Origin: Cordilura impudica
Lineage: Eukaryota; Arthropoda; Insecta; Diptera; Scathophagidae
NCBI GenBank assembly: GCA_963682025.1
Contig: OY821518.1
Location: forward strand, 12,276,600-12,340,599
Direction: 5' to 3'
Length of the DNA: 64,000 bases
The stretch's first letter is position 1. The number at the start of each line of letters is the position of its first letter. Made by a program: the position numbers and the translations under genes. Shown here piece by piece: positions 1-9,748 of the stretch. A model generated the notes under the pieces. That model was given only the letters and a program-made list of their open reading frames with translations, did not search any database and was not told the DNA's origin.

Positions 1-1221
1 ACAAGATTAAGAAATATCGGCAAGTTGTTTTTATGTTATTTTATTAAATAACTCGATCCTGCCAGTTTTGGAACAAAATTATATTTCTTAGAATTTCTTG
101 GAAATTTACCAATTCAGTTTAGAACATCTTTTACATGTTTAAAGTTACCACAAATCTAAAACTTTAATAACCATTTATGAGGTTATTTGCGTCATTACGC
201 TCTAAAAATGTTTTTTCGTCTTTCAAGCAGACAGATTTTCTTTTTGCTCATCTATGTACGAGTATCTTGTATGTTTCATTGAATATTCATTAAAGATTCT
301 GTTTGCATTTTGCTCGGTGAAGATTGATAAACATAGTTACTCGAACATTCGCCAAACCACTGTCAATGTTTGTTTAAAGAACATTATGTTGTTCAACAAA
401 ATGACTTTGGTTTGGAATGCCAAAATTCACAAGATACAATCTGGTATGGATAATATGTATATATAGTTAAATTATGTTGGCATTTAGAACATGGATTTAT
501 ACATTTAATATTCAGGATAATAGTGAAAGCGAAGCATTTTGTTTAAAGGATATCTTAAATATTTAAAGTCTAGCCAACCAATAACAAAAGGATATAATAA
601 TACCTCATTGCTGAAATACCATCGCAGAATTATATTTCACTAACAAAATATAATATACATATATTTTAAAACTCTTCAATACTGTTATTGTATCCGTTTC
701 AGTATCAATTTGAATTCCCATTCCTAACTTCATTAACAATTATACAAATGTATTGTTGTGTAGTTTTGTTTGTTTAATTTTTTATTTTTTATTTTTTAAC
801 TCGAAAATAAATTCAACAAATTCTAATTTCACAGTAAATTACTTTTTCAATATAACAAAATGATTCTTCTTAATCCGTTTCCCATTTAAAAACTTTGTTG
901 TTCGTTTCTGTTGTTTGGGTTTGTCAAAAGTTTGGCTGGAGAACGATTAAGTTCTCAAATAAATTTGATGTTTATTAAAAAATATAAAATAAAATTTTGT
1001 AAAGCAATGTTGTAACTATTAAAGTAATTTTTATTTCATAATATAAATTAAGATTTCTTACTTCTCGTACATTAATTTACCAAAGATTGAAAAAAAAACC
1101 CAGGTCCATAAATAGACCAATCATTAGTAGACATAGTAAATAAACATTTTACAAATATGAGTGAGTTTTGCATGTCTGTAAATATGTTTAAATTCATATC
1201 GGATATCTTTATTAGATTTCA
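1..1221. other. AT-rich DNA, no recognised feature
   Basis: No family-like protein, RNA gene or inverted repeat was recognised. A 70-codon open frame near 254-466 has no domain-like content and looks like chance. Confidence 0.6.
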
Positions 1222-1625
1222 TCTATACTAATAAATATAATAAAGAGGTAATGTATGTTCGTTTGTTTGTCTGTAACTACTCATCTGATATTCCTGAAAT
1301 TTTCACAGACTCTTTCTGCGGATTTGGGAAGTGCTATAGGCTACAATTTTTTTTTTAAATTTTTAGTGGGTGCCTCCCAGACAATGTAAATTTTTAACAT
1401 CATATATATTGAGTACTATGGTAGGGAGAGCTTTGCACCTATTATTAATGATAGTAGCTATGCCGGAAATGGGCGAGATCGGATAAAGGGGCGTGGCACC
1501 CCCATATGAAGTAAATAATAAATATCATATATCTGGAATACTGTAATAGTGAGAGCCTTGGGACTGCGTGAGCCCTTTCATTATAATGGGGGTGGGTTTA
1601 GCGAACCACACCGGGTTACATCTAG
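1222..1625 (+). mobile_element. Small non-autonomous Helitron (family F)
   Basis: The sequence starts TCTATACTAATAAATATAAT, a typical Helitron 5' end with terminal TC. It finishes with a short hairpin (AACC..GGTT in GCGAACCACACCGGGTT) a few bases before a terminal CTAG. The base before is A and the base after is T, which is the usual Helitron A/T insertion site, and no target duplication is expected. The 404 bp between hold no long open frame, so the element would depend on an autonomous partner for the Rep-helicase. Only one copy was seen in this window. Assignment rests on the ends alone. Confidence 0.7.
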
Positions 1626-1680
1626 TATACTACAAACTTGAAAGTGGTCTATGTCATATTTTTGTAAATTTATGGAATAT

Positions 1681-2830
1681 AGAATTAATTTTGTCTAAAA
1701 TTACGGAATTTGAAATAAATAATAAATTATTGTTTTTTCTGTTTTAAGTAGTCCTTTTTCATGTAATGGTCTTATCTAAGTCCAAAATGTATCCGTCCGT
1801 GGCCATATTTACTGAGCTCACTTATATGGTCTAGAACTAACTCAGCCCCTCAACATTAGTTAAGGTATAACCTGCGGTACAAGCTCACAAAAAGAAAGTC
1901 TTTTAAAAGTGCTGTAACTCAGTCGTTTTTAAATTTATCTACTTTGAGTATTTTACGTGAAAGTAGACTAATTCCAAGCTTTTTCCTTATCTGCTTATGC
2001 TTCTTTGTTTTTTATCCCCCCGCTCCTAGAGCGATGAAAATCGGTACGTAAAAATGAGAACGCAAATGGGGTGTCGTTTTTCTTGAGAACCAGATGTCGT
2101 ATCAAAATTCGGCGGGCGGCATTTTGTTGGTAATCACGTCAGGCAGGAACTAGGATATTTTTAAAATATCAAAAATTGATATTTTCAGCGCTGAATATTT
2201 TAGGCTATTTTAAATATGGGAAACTCAAAGATTCGTCGATTTGTGCAATAATTTCGTTAATTTTCCCCAAAAGGCGAAAAAACCCACAAAAATGCACGAA
2301 AACGCCCTCTGGCGGCCGTTAAAATAAAAATTAATGTGAAAAATGGATACCCCGACCCAAAAAAACCCCAGTATATACATTTTCAATATTTTTTTTTACA
2401 TTTGAATGACTATTATGGAAAATATCATGAAAATATCTTCATCGAAATTTTGGCAGGCTCGAAAATGATTTTAGAGGTATGGTTCCTTGGGCAAATATAA
2501 TTGCTATGGCCCATAGTACCAGAATCGCGATGAACCCATGGAGATTTTTTCGGCCACATACAATTTGAGCCGCCCTAATTTATATAAACTAAAAAACATT
2601 GAAAAAAATTTAATGTAAAAATAATATTTCTTAGAATTTGCACTCGAATTTCGATTGCTGGGCTATACTGGTAGAATTAATTTTGTCTAAAATTACGGGA
2701 TATGAAATAAATGATAAATTATTTTTTTTTTTTTAATTTTTAATTAGTCCTTTTTCATAATAATGATATTATGTGGGGCTAGGTCCAAAAGATATTCGAC
2801 CATGATCATACTAACTGAGCTCACTTATAT
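1681..2830. repeat. ~155-bp direct repeat pair flanking ~840 bp
   Basis: A block at 1681-1836 and a diverged second copy at 2672-2830 share 'AGAATTAATTTTGTCTAAAA', 'AGTCCTTTTTCAT' and 'CTGAGCTCACTTATAT'. The DNA between them holds no recognised gene. It contains a mobile-looking segment (for example GCGGGCGGCATTTTG near 2110) and, just before the second copy, a decayed Helitron A 3' end. The pair could be the edges of an old insertion or a simple segmental duplication. Confidence 0.55.
2628..2674 (+). mobile_element. Helitron A, 3' end remnant
   Basis: This carries the family A 3' signature TTAGAATTTGCACTCGAATT followed by a damaged hairpin arm and CTGGTAG where CTAG is expected. No upstream body of the family is visible, so it is a solo end or badly decayed copy. 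Confidence 0.5.
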
Positions 2831-2927
2831 TATTAAGAAAAAATACTATTGTCCTAGTTTAAAATTTTACTCAAATTTGGCCGATCAATAAGTTTCCACA
2901 GCATATAAGAAAACAATTTTTTCACTT

Positions 2928-2937
2928 AAAAAAAAAA
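2928..2937 (-). terminator. pol III terminator for tRNA-Val copy 1
   Basis: A run of ten A on the plus strand is T10 downstream of the minus-strand tRNA, about 25 nt past its 3' end. T4 or longer is the usual pol III stop. No nearer T4 run is seen. Confidence 0.5.
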
Positions 2938-2962
2938 TACTGAGCAGTATAGAAAGTTAACG

Positions 2963-3035
2963 TGTTTCCGCCCGGGATCGAACCGGGGGCCTTCCGCGTG
3001 TTAGGCGGATGTGATAACCACTACACCACGGAAAC
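2963..3035 (-). tRNA. tRNA-Val-AAC: tRNA-Val (anticodon AAC), copy 1
   Basis: This is a 73-nt intronless tRNA gene that folds as a complete cloverleaf: acceptor GTTTCCG pairs with CGGAAAC, the anticodon loop is CTAACAC (anticodon AAC, read as IAC after editing), and the T arm is CCCCGGTTCGATCCCGGG. The discriminator base is A. The internal pol III promoter is present: A box TGGTGTAGTGG and B box GGTTCGATCCC. CCA is not encoded, as expected for a eukaryote. The sequence is identical to the two other copies in the window. A family A Helitron begins 16 bp upstream of its 5' end, at 3052. Confidence 0.97.
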
Positions 3036-3051
3036 TGTTTGATAATTTAAA

Positions 3052-3404
3052 CTAGCAGATTTCAGCTCTCAAAATTAGAGTGCAAATTCTAAGAAATTTT
3101 ATTTTTTCATTTAATAATGATTGTTCTCGTTATTATTCACAATTATCATTGTGAATGAAGAAAAAAAAACTCACAAACACATTAACAAATTTAATAAATA
3201 CACACACAGCATAATTTTATGTATGTATTAGTAGCAATGCATTTTTCTCCAAAAAATTTTTTTTTAAATTTAAAAAATCTGTAAATCTGGTGAACAGCTA
3301 AAGAGAAATACGTTTCAAACAAGATACGTTTGGTCCAAATCGAGAGAAAACTGTTTAACAAATCATCGGTCACAAAACATCGGCTTACATATTAATATTA
3401 TAGA
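3052..3404 (-). mobile_element. Helitron A, near-complete non-autonomous copy
   Basis: Read on the minus strand it starts TCTATAATATTAAT and ends with the family hairpin region and CTAG. The hairpin is decayed here (CTCTAATTTTGAGAG). It is 353 bp with no coding capacity; a 60-codon frame at 3191-3373 is internal to the repeat and is not a gene. It lies between tRNA-Val copy 1 and the DD41D mariner. Confidence 0.85.
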
Positions 3405-3430
3405 TTCAAAAGTACCTATTAGCTGTAATA

Positions 3431-4726
3431 AAGGGTCCGCCAAATAACTTTTTTTTTTTGAAAATGCTATAAAAAAAAACTACTGAATATTATCTCAAAT
3501 TTCTTTTTTTATTTGGAAGTACAATCCTTCCGGTTAATAATGGAAAATAATTTCATTCAAATGGCTGCCTCGGCTGGCCATGCAGTAGCCTACACGATCG
3601 GTCCAATTTTTAAGCACATTATCGATTGTGTGCAGCTGTGTTTCACCAATGGCTTCACGAATATTGTCCTTTAAAGCGTCAATTGTCTCTGGCTTGTTGG
3701 CGTAACACTTATCTTTGAGGGCACCCCACAAATAATAGTCCAACGGTGTCAAATCGCAGCTCCGAGGGGGCCAAACGACATCAGCTCTGCGGGTGATAAT
3801 GCGATCTTCAAAAACAGGGCGCAAAACATCGATTGTAGCTTCGGCTGTGGGGCACGTAGCGATGTCCTGTTGAAACCAAATGTTGCCAATATCTTCCTCT
3901 TCAATTTTTGTGAAAAAAAATTCGTTCAACATGGCCCGGTAACGATCGCCATTGACTGTAACGGCCACTCCTTGCTCATTTTCGAAGAAAAATGGCCCAA
4001 TTATGCCTCTGGACCAAAATCCGCACCAAACAGTGACTCGTTTTGGGCTTTTCAATGTATGCGTACGAGTTTCTGTGCCCCAAATGTGACAATATTGCTT
4101 GTTTACATACCCGCCAAGACCAAAATGAGCTTCATCTGAAAAATTATTTTTTTTGGCAAAATCGGCATCTTCTGTAAGTCGATCGCAGGCCCACTTAGCG
4201 AAGCGAAAACGGATTGGATGGTCAGTTGGCTTCAACTCCTGAACCAATTGGACTTTGTATGGCGTCATACCAAGGTCTTTGTGCAAAATTCGTCTCAATG
4301 ATGCCTCCGAAATGTTCAATTCTTGAGAACGACGGTGAATTGATGTTGATGGCGCTTCACGCACACTTTCTGCCACAGCAGTAATATTCTCGGGTGTACG
4401 CACTATTTTTGGCTTTTCACGCTTTGGTTTATCGATGAGGATGCCATTTTCTTTCACTTTTTTCGAAAGATAACGAACATACGGAGCTGACGGTGCTTCT
4501 CTTCTTCCAAAATCCGTACGCAATTTTCGCACACATTCTGCAACATTACCATGATTTTCAAAGTAATGTCGCAATATTTCCCAGCATTGTTCAAGCGTAT
4601 ACACAACCATATTCGTTCAGCGGAAGGATAAAACTAATTACCTGTCAAATCAGACATGAGCAAGTGTTACCATTCACGAAATAAGCACTAGTTGAAAAAA
4701 AAAAAAACGTTAGATGGCGGACCCTT
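3431..4726 (-). mobile_element. DD41D mariner (rosa-like), apparently complete
   Basis: The 1296-bp element is bounded by TA target duplications at 3429-3430 and 4727-4728. Its terminal inverted repeats begin AAGGGTCCGCCA at both ends and stay similar for about 30 bp (each runs into a T-rich tract). The interior is almost filled by one minus-strand transposase frame (3534-4610). Matching ends, intact TA duplication and an open frame suggest a fairly recent insertion. It sits between two tRNA-Val genes. Confidence 0.92.
3534..4610 (-). CDS. mariner-family transposase, DD41D type
   Basis: A 358-residue frame runs uninterrupted from ATG to stop, the normal length for a mariner transposase, which cuts and pastes its own element in the nucleus. 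The first ~120 residues form the helix-turn-helix DNA-binding half (for example SEASLRRILHKDLGMTPYK near 101-119). The catalytic half shows FSDEAHF (Asp159), WFQQDIAT (Asp249) and DLTPLDYYLWG (Asp291). Between the second and third acidic residues lie 41 residues, the spacing of the DD41D/rosa group rather than the 34 of classical mariners. Two positions look unusual for the family: CPTA where CHTA is common, and SCDLTP where SPDLTP is common, so activity is uncertain although the frame is intact. The terminal repeats lie ~100 bp outside the frame on each side. Confidence 0.93.
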   Translation of the reverse strand: MVVYTLEQCWEILRHYFENHGNVAECVRKLRTDFGRREAPSAPYVRYLSKKVKENGILIDKPKREKPKIVRTPENITAVAESVREAPSTSIHRRSQELNISEASLRRILHKDLGMTPYKVQLVQELKPTDHPIRFRFAKWACDRLTEDADFAKKNNFSDEAHFGLGGYVNKQYCHIWGTETRTHTLKSPKRVTVWCGFWSRGIIGPFFFENEQGVAVTVNGDRYRAMLNEFFFTKIEEEDIGNIWFQQDIATCPTAEATIDVLRPVFEDRIITRRADVVWPPRSCDLTPLDYYLWGALKDKCYANKPETIDALKDNIREAIGETQLHTIDNVLKNWTDRVGYCMASRGSHLNEIIFHY

Positions 4727-4851
4727 TATAATCGACAATAATGTGACTTCTTTTCTAACAAAATACAGAAAATATTAAAGTGTTTGTTTGCATATAAAAA
4801 CTAGGACTTATATCCAAACTCTTTTGCTTAGATTTTTGAACATGAGTTTTC

Positions 4852-4856
4852 AAAAA
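4852..4856 (-). terminator. pol III terminator for tRNA-Val copy 2
   Basis: Five A on the plus strand give T5 about 9 nt past the tRNA 3' end, a standard pol III stop. Confidence 0.75.
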
Positions 4857-4864
4857 TATTCATC

Positions 4865-4937
4865 TGTTTCCGCCCGGGATCGAACCGGGGGCCTTCCGCG
4901 TGTTAGGCGGATGTGATAACCACTACACCACGGAAAC
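4865..4937 (-). tRNA. tRNA-Val-AAC: tRNA-Val (anticodon AAC), copy 2
   Basis: This is a second 73-nt copy, base-for-base identical to copy 1, with the same A box, B box, AAC anticodon and A discriminator. It lies about 140 bp beyond the right end of the DD41D mariner on the same strand as copy 1. Copies 1 and 2 were probably closer before the Helitron and mariner insertions. Confidence 0.97.
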
Positions 4938-5510
4938 ACTTACTTATCGACATGACATAAAGTTTAAAAACAGTACTTTCATGAACAAATGGACTTTAAG
5001 AAATTAAAGTTTTGTATATTTTTACAAAATAGAGTGTAATGAACATATCGAAAAACTAAAAAAAAACTTAATAAAATATTTAATAAATCTGAACCAAATT
5101 TATTTATATTGTTTCATTTTTTCATTGACAAAAATACTTATTAAAATGAAATAAATAACCAACAGTAATGCAACATAAACTTATTTGAATGATTTATACA
5201 TATTTCTTAAAGTTCCCATGGTCCAGTCGTCTTTTGAAAGATTGAACAATATCAAATGACGAATCACTTTTATATTCATGATTTTCATGGTTACCTTTAT
5301 CTCTCTAATTCAGTTTAACGAATTGGGTCTCAAATAATTCGTTTGTATACGATTAACATGATTATGTTGTAGTTCTGATTATTTGTTGATGATTTTTCAA
5401 AAACAAATAAAAAAATAAATAATAATATTGCATTGTTGTATTTTTGATTTAAAAGGCCAGTTTATTTTGGTTATAAGCACAGGCAGATTCAATTGCATTT
5501 AAAAATAGAT
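4938..5510. other. Spacer between tRNA-Val copies 2 and 3
   Basis: AT-rich spacer of about 570 bp. No repeat family or coding region was recognised. The two flanking tRNA genes point away from each other. Confidence 0.6.
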
Positions 5511-5583
5511 GTTTCCGTGGTGTAGTGGTTATCACATCCGCCTAACACGCGGAAGGCCCCCGGTTCGATCCCGGGCGGAAACA
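5511..5583 (+). tRNA. tRNA-Val-AAC: tRNA-Val (anticodon AAC), copy 3
   Basis: This third identical copy is on the plus strand. It has the acceptor pair GTTTCCG/CGGAAAC, anticodon loop CTAACAC, A box TGGTGTAGTGG and B box GGTTCGATCCC. A T7 run follows four bases after the 3' end. A truncated family C repeat begins only about 16 bp downstream, so the gene survived a very close insertion. Confidence 0.97.
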
Positions 5584-5587
5584 GTTA

Positions 5588-5594
5588 TTTTTTT
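5588..5594 (+). terminator. pol III terminator for tRNA-Val copy 3
   Basis: A T7 run starts 5 nt after the tRNA 3' end. Confidence 0.85.
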
Positions 5595-5599
5595 AATTT

Positions 5600-6476
5600 C
5601 GATCATCTTCTGACTTGATATAGCGATGACCGTCCATCCGTCCGTCCGTCTGTCTGTCCGTCCGTCCATCTGTCTGAGTGTCCATGTAGACCTTGTAATC
5701 ATACTACAGGTCGCAAATATAAATATATTTTGACGAAATTTGGTATGTAAGCTTTCGTTAACCATAGGACGGATGCTATTGAAATTGGTGAAGATCAGTG
5801 CAAGTTCAGACCTGGTCCCCATACAAATAACCCCTATGGTATCGACTAAAATTGCCATAAGATGCAAGTTATCGTAATGATCTCGGTCAATTTTAGTTTG
5901 TGTGTTTATTACATCTATTAATCAATAGTCTAAAAATAAATCCTGTATGTTTCTCGAATTTGGTTTGTATATGTTTTTGTAGAAAATAAGTCACTTTTCC
6001 ACAAATGGTCAGGATTGGTTAATTTTTCGACCTAGTCCCCATATTAATATAGCATCCGATATAAATGTTGTCATGTCCGAATGCAGTTTTTTATTTGAAA
6101 CTGAAATATGTGTTTTATGACTGAGTTTTTTATTTGAAGCTTAAATATGTGTTTTATGTATGAGGTAGTAGTAACTTTAAATGAATTTTAAGCCAAAAAA
6201 AAATGTACCTGATGGTGCACATTTGTAAATATGGTGAACATCTCCAAACGAATACCTTTCAAATGGTATATTTTATGCCAAAATCAGTTGGTAATTGAAG
6301 GTGTAGAATATGTCACAAGAAATCGCCTTGCCTATTAATTTTATACATGCCACTCAAAGTTGATTTATGCTTATTTTCTTTATCCAATTAGTTGGACCTA
6401 AGAGACAGGGTTACAAGCGCATGGTATAGGTTATCGCATAGTCGGCCTAGATCGACTACAAATTTCTTAATTGTTA
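5600..6476 (+). mobile_element. Family C repeat, copy 1, split by Helitron A
   Basis: The copy contains the CCGTCCGTCC microsatellite core (5630-5690), the conserved middle (CTACAGGTCGCAAATAT, CCTAGTCCCCATA) and the palindromic end near 6440-6457 (AGTCGGCCTAGATCGACT, one arm mutated). The outer end with the CCACTATGTGG box is missing, cut off next to tRNA-Val copy 3. A Helitron A fragment interrupts it at about 6088-6345. The family resembles INE-1/Helentron-derived repeats but the class is inferred. A 111-codon frame on the minus strand at 5532-5867 overlaps the tRNA and the microsatellite and is not a gene. Confidence 0.8.
6088..6345 (-). mobile_element. Helitron A fragment nested in C
   Basis: It holds the family A 5' half on the minus strand: CCTATTAAT, CACAAGAAATCGCC, CCTTTCAAATGGTATA and ACTTTAAATGAATTTTA. 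It shares the GTGCACAT and TGTAGAATATGTCAC variants with the copy at 8601-8973, so these two belong to one subfamily. The 3' hairpin end is absent. Confidence 0.7.
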
Positions 6477-7225
6477 ATTTCGTGATCTTGTTTTTTTTAC
6501 GAGAATCTAAAATTTCATTCTTCTTAGTATCTTTGAAAACTTCTAATTAATTCTCTCGAAAAAACGTATTAAATATATGTTAACACATTTCACGTTTTCA
6601 TACTTCTAGATTTACTAAGTTTTATTAAAAATGTTTGTTCCTTAAAATACGTCACCTATAAACAAATAATGTGAACTAACAATCTAAAAATTCCAAAAAT
6701 GGATCAAATTTTTATAGAACATTATTTTGTACTGATATGATAAAATAACCAGTTTTCCATGATTATCCTCTTTCATTTGACTGACACCGATGGCGGCATC
6801 TCACAGTGGTTCTAAACAACGACAAAAAAAGTGGCAATAAGTACACAACTTCGTTATTATTGAACTGATTGGTACACTTTCATACCCTGTTACAATACAA
6901 GGTGAGTTACCAGTCACCAAAGTCGTCCAACTCGAGATAAAAAAAGGCTTTCAGGCTTAAAAGCAAGGTTCAGAAAATACACACATGAAACACACAATGT
7001 TCTGTTCAAAAGCAGCCAACACATATCTTTATTTTCATATCAATTATGTGCGTTTCTAAATTTTCTTCGGTGCCCAACACAACCATGACTGTGTTCGTTT
7101 TAATATTTCGTTATTTACACGAACATTTTTGTATCACATACTTTTTGTTTCAATCACACATAAAGCACACATTTTTGAGTGTTGCTTTATTTGAAGTTCA
7201 TGTTCTGGTACGTCTACTGAAAAAA
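6477..7225. other. AT-rich DNA, no recognised feature
   Basis: No domain-like frame, RNA gene or known repeat was recognised. Confidence 0.5.
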
Positions 7226-7372
7226 AACACAGAACATGTACAATAAACAGGTTCGAGTTCAGTTATATTTTAAGTCGTGTTGTGGCTCGTGTAGTAAGAA
7301 AAAACAGAACATGTACAATAAACAGGTTCGAGTTCAGTTATATTTTAAGTCGTGTTTAAAAACAAACATAAT
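7226..7372 (+). repeat. 75-bp tandem duplication
   Basis: AGAACATGTACAATAAACAG begins at 7231 and again at 7306, and both are followed by GTTCGAGTTCAGTTATATTT and AAGTCGTGTT. The period is 75 bp with about two copies and almost no divergence, so the duplication is recent. Short open frames across it reflect only this repeat. Confidence 0.85.
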
Positions 7373-7851
7373 TAGTATGAAAATAAAAATATGTGCGTGT
7401 TGGTCTAAGTTATGGTTGTTTACATATATGTACGAGTTTTTTATTCAGTGTGTGTGTTTTTCTGAACTCTGCTTAAATGTGAACCGATTTTTTTACTTTT
7501 TGCAATTCCATTAAATTTACTTGAACAAAAGGCACTAAATATATTGTTATCGCTTATGGTTTCAAAAATCATAATTTGAATTTTTTTTGCTTTTTGGAAA
7601 TAAGGGTAAACTCTTTTATAAATGTGTAGTAATAGCCAATATTTTCTAAAAAAAATTTGAACTATCCAAACCGTGTAGTTGGAAAAGATTCTTAAATCGG
7701 CATTTTGAAGCGTGTCTAAAAAATTCCATATTTTTATTTTAAAAAAATGGACTTCAATAATGATTATTAGCGAAATTTTTAAATATTTTTGGGCATGCAC
7801 CCTACTACGTCAGTTAAAAAAAATTGTTCAAATCTAAAAAGTGAAGCCTTT
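7373..7851. other. AT-rich DNA, no recognised feature
   Basis: A 119-codon minus-strand frame (7441-7800) has no recognisable domain and low-complexity composition. I regard it as chance. Confidence 0.5.
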
Positions 7852-8322
7852 TTTATACCCTCCACACCACTGTAGAGAGGATATACATATATCAGTTTGT
7901 TATTCCATGATTAACGCATCAAAAATTGCATTTGCGACTTCATAAAGTATATATACTCTTGATTCTTATAACAACTCGAGTCGATATAGCTATATTCACA
8001 AAATAAACAATTTACCTGGGTAAGTATGCGATAATATTGTTTGCCATTATTTCGAGCAGATTGCTATTGATAATGGGGTAAATCGGGTATCGTTGTGCCA
8101 AGATATGTCCATAAATATGAAGACACCTCTAAAAAAAAAAAAAGTTAAAAGTGTTTGTTGTAATAATTTTGTATTAGGCTTATCAAATTGTTTACTTTTT
8201 AAAATATTATATTTACATTTGTTATAAACAGTGCAATAAGTCCAGATATTAAGGTAAACGTAAAACCCATATGGAGGGTATCAGAGATTCTGCACAGCCA
8301 AATTTAACTCTTCAACTTGTTA
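7852..8322 (+). mobile_element. INE-1-like (family D) element, copy 1
   Basis: It opens with TTATACCCTCCACACCACTG and has the fly INE-1-type segment CATAAAGTATATATACTCTT and TTGATTCTTATAACAACTCG. The opposite end carries GGAGGGTATCAGAGATTCTG, partly complementary to the opening TATACCCTCC. The CCGTCTGTCC core is missing in this copy. INE-1/DINE-1 elements are non-autonomous relatives of Helentrons; membership here is inferred from shared motifs. A second copy follows directly. Confidence 0.65.
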
Positions 8323-8600
8323 TATTTTGTAGCACTGTGCTAAAGGACCTAGCACTTTATTATACGCTCCACAGCACTATGCTGAGTGTATATATCAATT
8401 TGTCATTCTGTTTGTAACGTATCGAAATATGCACTTGCGACTCCATAAAGTATATATATATATATTCTTGATCCTTATACCAAATGCAGTCGATATAGCG
8501 ATGTCCGTCTATCCGTGTGTCCGTCTGTCTGTTGAAATCATGCTCCTTCACAAAATAAACCATTTGCCTGGTAAAATTATGATAATGTTGTTTGTCATAT

Positions 8601-8973
8601 GGGGCTATAGCCAAGACGATTACTTGTGACATATTCTACACATTCAATTACCAACCGATTTTGACAAAAATTATACCATTTGAAAGGTATTTGTTTGGAG
8701 ATGTTCACCATATTTACAGATGTGCACTATCTGGTACAGTTTTTTTTTTAGTAAAATTCATTTAAAGTTGCTACTATCACATATATAAAACACATATTTG
8801 AGCTTCAAATACAAAACTCTACAATGCTGTGTCTGTGTTTATAAAATTTGCATTGAAGTGTCATTTGGCTAAAATTGATTAGCATACCTTTAGGCTTTTA
8901 TAAAATAACTTATGAATGAAAAAATAAAATTTTCTAGAAATGCACTCGAATTTCGAGGGCTGGGATCTGCTAG
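8601..8973 (+). mobile_element. Helitron A nested in INE-1-like copy 2
   Basis: Its 3' end is intact: ACTCGAATTTCGAG hairpin, then GGCTGGGATCTG and CTAG at 8970-8973. The 5' end is damaged (GGCTATAGCCAAG where TCTATAATATTAATAG is expected). It is the same subfamily as the fragment at 6088-6345. A 65-codon frame at 8912-9109 runs through its end and is not a gene. Confidence 0.8.
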
Positions 8974-9103
8974 TATCCATAAATATGAAGACATCTCTAA
9001 AGAAAAGTTAAAAATTCAGGGTGTTTCTTGTAATAATTTTGTAGTAATTTTATTATTTTTTATAAAACTAAAAAATCTTATATTCGATCTTCATCATTTT
9101 AAT

Positions 9104-9519
9104 GATTGAGTTTGTAATTATTCAGGCTCAAGATCAAATGTTTTTACTTTAAATAAAGCAAAAAACATTGGCACATTTGTTTCAAAAAATTGATCTATAT
9201 TCTGCATGACAGGTTATACAGCTGTTTCGGGAAGATTCACCAACCACCTCATCAGTAACCAAAAGCAGTAGATTGTTTGTTTGGTAAAAAGTTAAATTCA
9301 TATATATTTGCTGAAAACAACCAAATGAGAATTCAAGCAAAAGTTATACTATTTAAGCCTCTTCCAATATAACAAAATAAAATATAGAACAACTTTGAAA
9401 CAAATATGTTTGTATACGAGTACACATCGCATACCACAATACACATTTTTGGTTTTGTCCCGAAACAGCTGTATAACCTTAACATTTGATCTTGAGCCTG
9501 AATAATTTCAAACTTAATC
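9104..9519. mobile_element. Foldback/MITE-like inverted-repeat element
   Basis: Two inverted blocks flank ~230 bp. ATTATTCAGGCTCAAGATCA (from 9117) pairs with its complement ending near 9507, and GGTTATACAGCTGTTTCGGG (from 9211) pairs with its complement at 9458-9478. The left arm carries about 70 extra bases between the two blocks. No transposase is encoded and no target duplication was clear. It lies inside INE-1-like copy 2. Confidence 0.65.
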
Positions 9520-9748
9520 AATTAAGTTAATCAAATTGTTTCCTTTTTAAAATATTTTGTTATAAATAGTGCAATAACTCCCGTTATTAATGTTAACATA
9601 AAACCCATGTCAATGATTAATACTCTTGTTTTTTTTTTTTTTTTTTTTTTTTTGCTGAAGTGATCTAAAAATGTTTTAACTTTAATTTTATTATTTAGTA
9701 TAAAGTTAAAGCAGAAAGAGTCTACTTTATAATGGAAACTATATATAA

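Larger units (their letters stand above)
8358..9628 (+). mobile_element. INE-1-like (family D) element, copy 2, with two nested insertions
   Basis: It starts TTATACGCTCCACAGCACTA and carries CATAAAGTATATATATATAT, TTGATCCTTATACCAAATGC and CCGTCTGTCTGT. Comparison with copy 1 shows a Helitron A inserted at about 8601-8973 (flanked by GGGGCTATAG and TATCCATAAATATGAAGACA) and an inverted-repeat element at 9104-9519. After that the copy resumes with the shared tail (AAATAGTGCAATAACTC, TAAAACCCATG). Confidence 0.65.

Noticed and set aside
5532..5867. 111-codon minus-strand frame
   Set aside because: It overlaps the tRNA-Val gene and the CCGT microsatellite.
6797..6812. CACAGTGG as another Transib end
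   Set aside because: The bases after the heptamer do not match the Transib end, and no AAAAATC lies at 23-base spacing.
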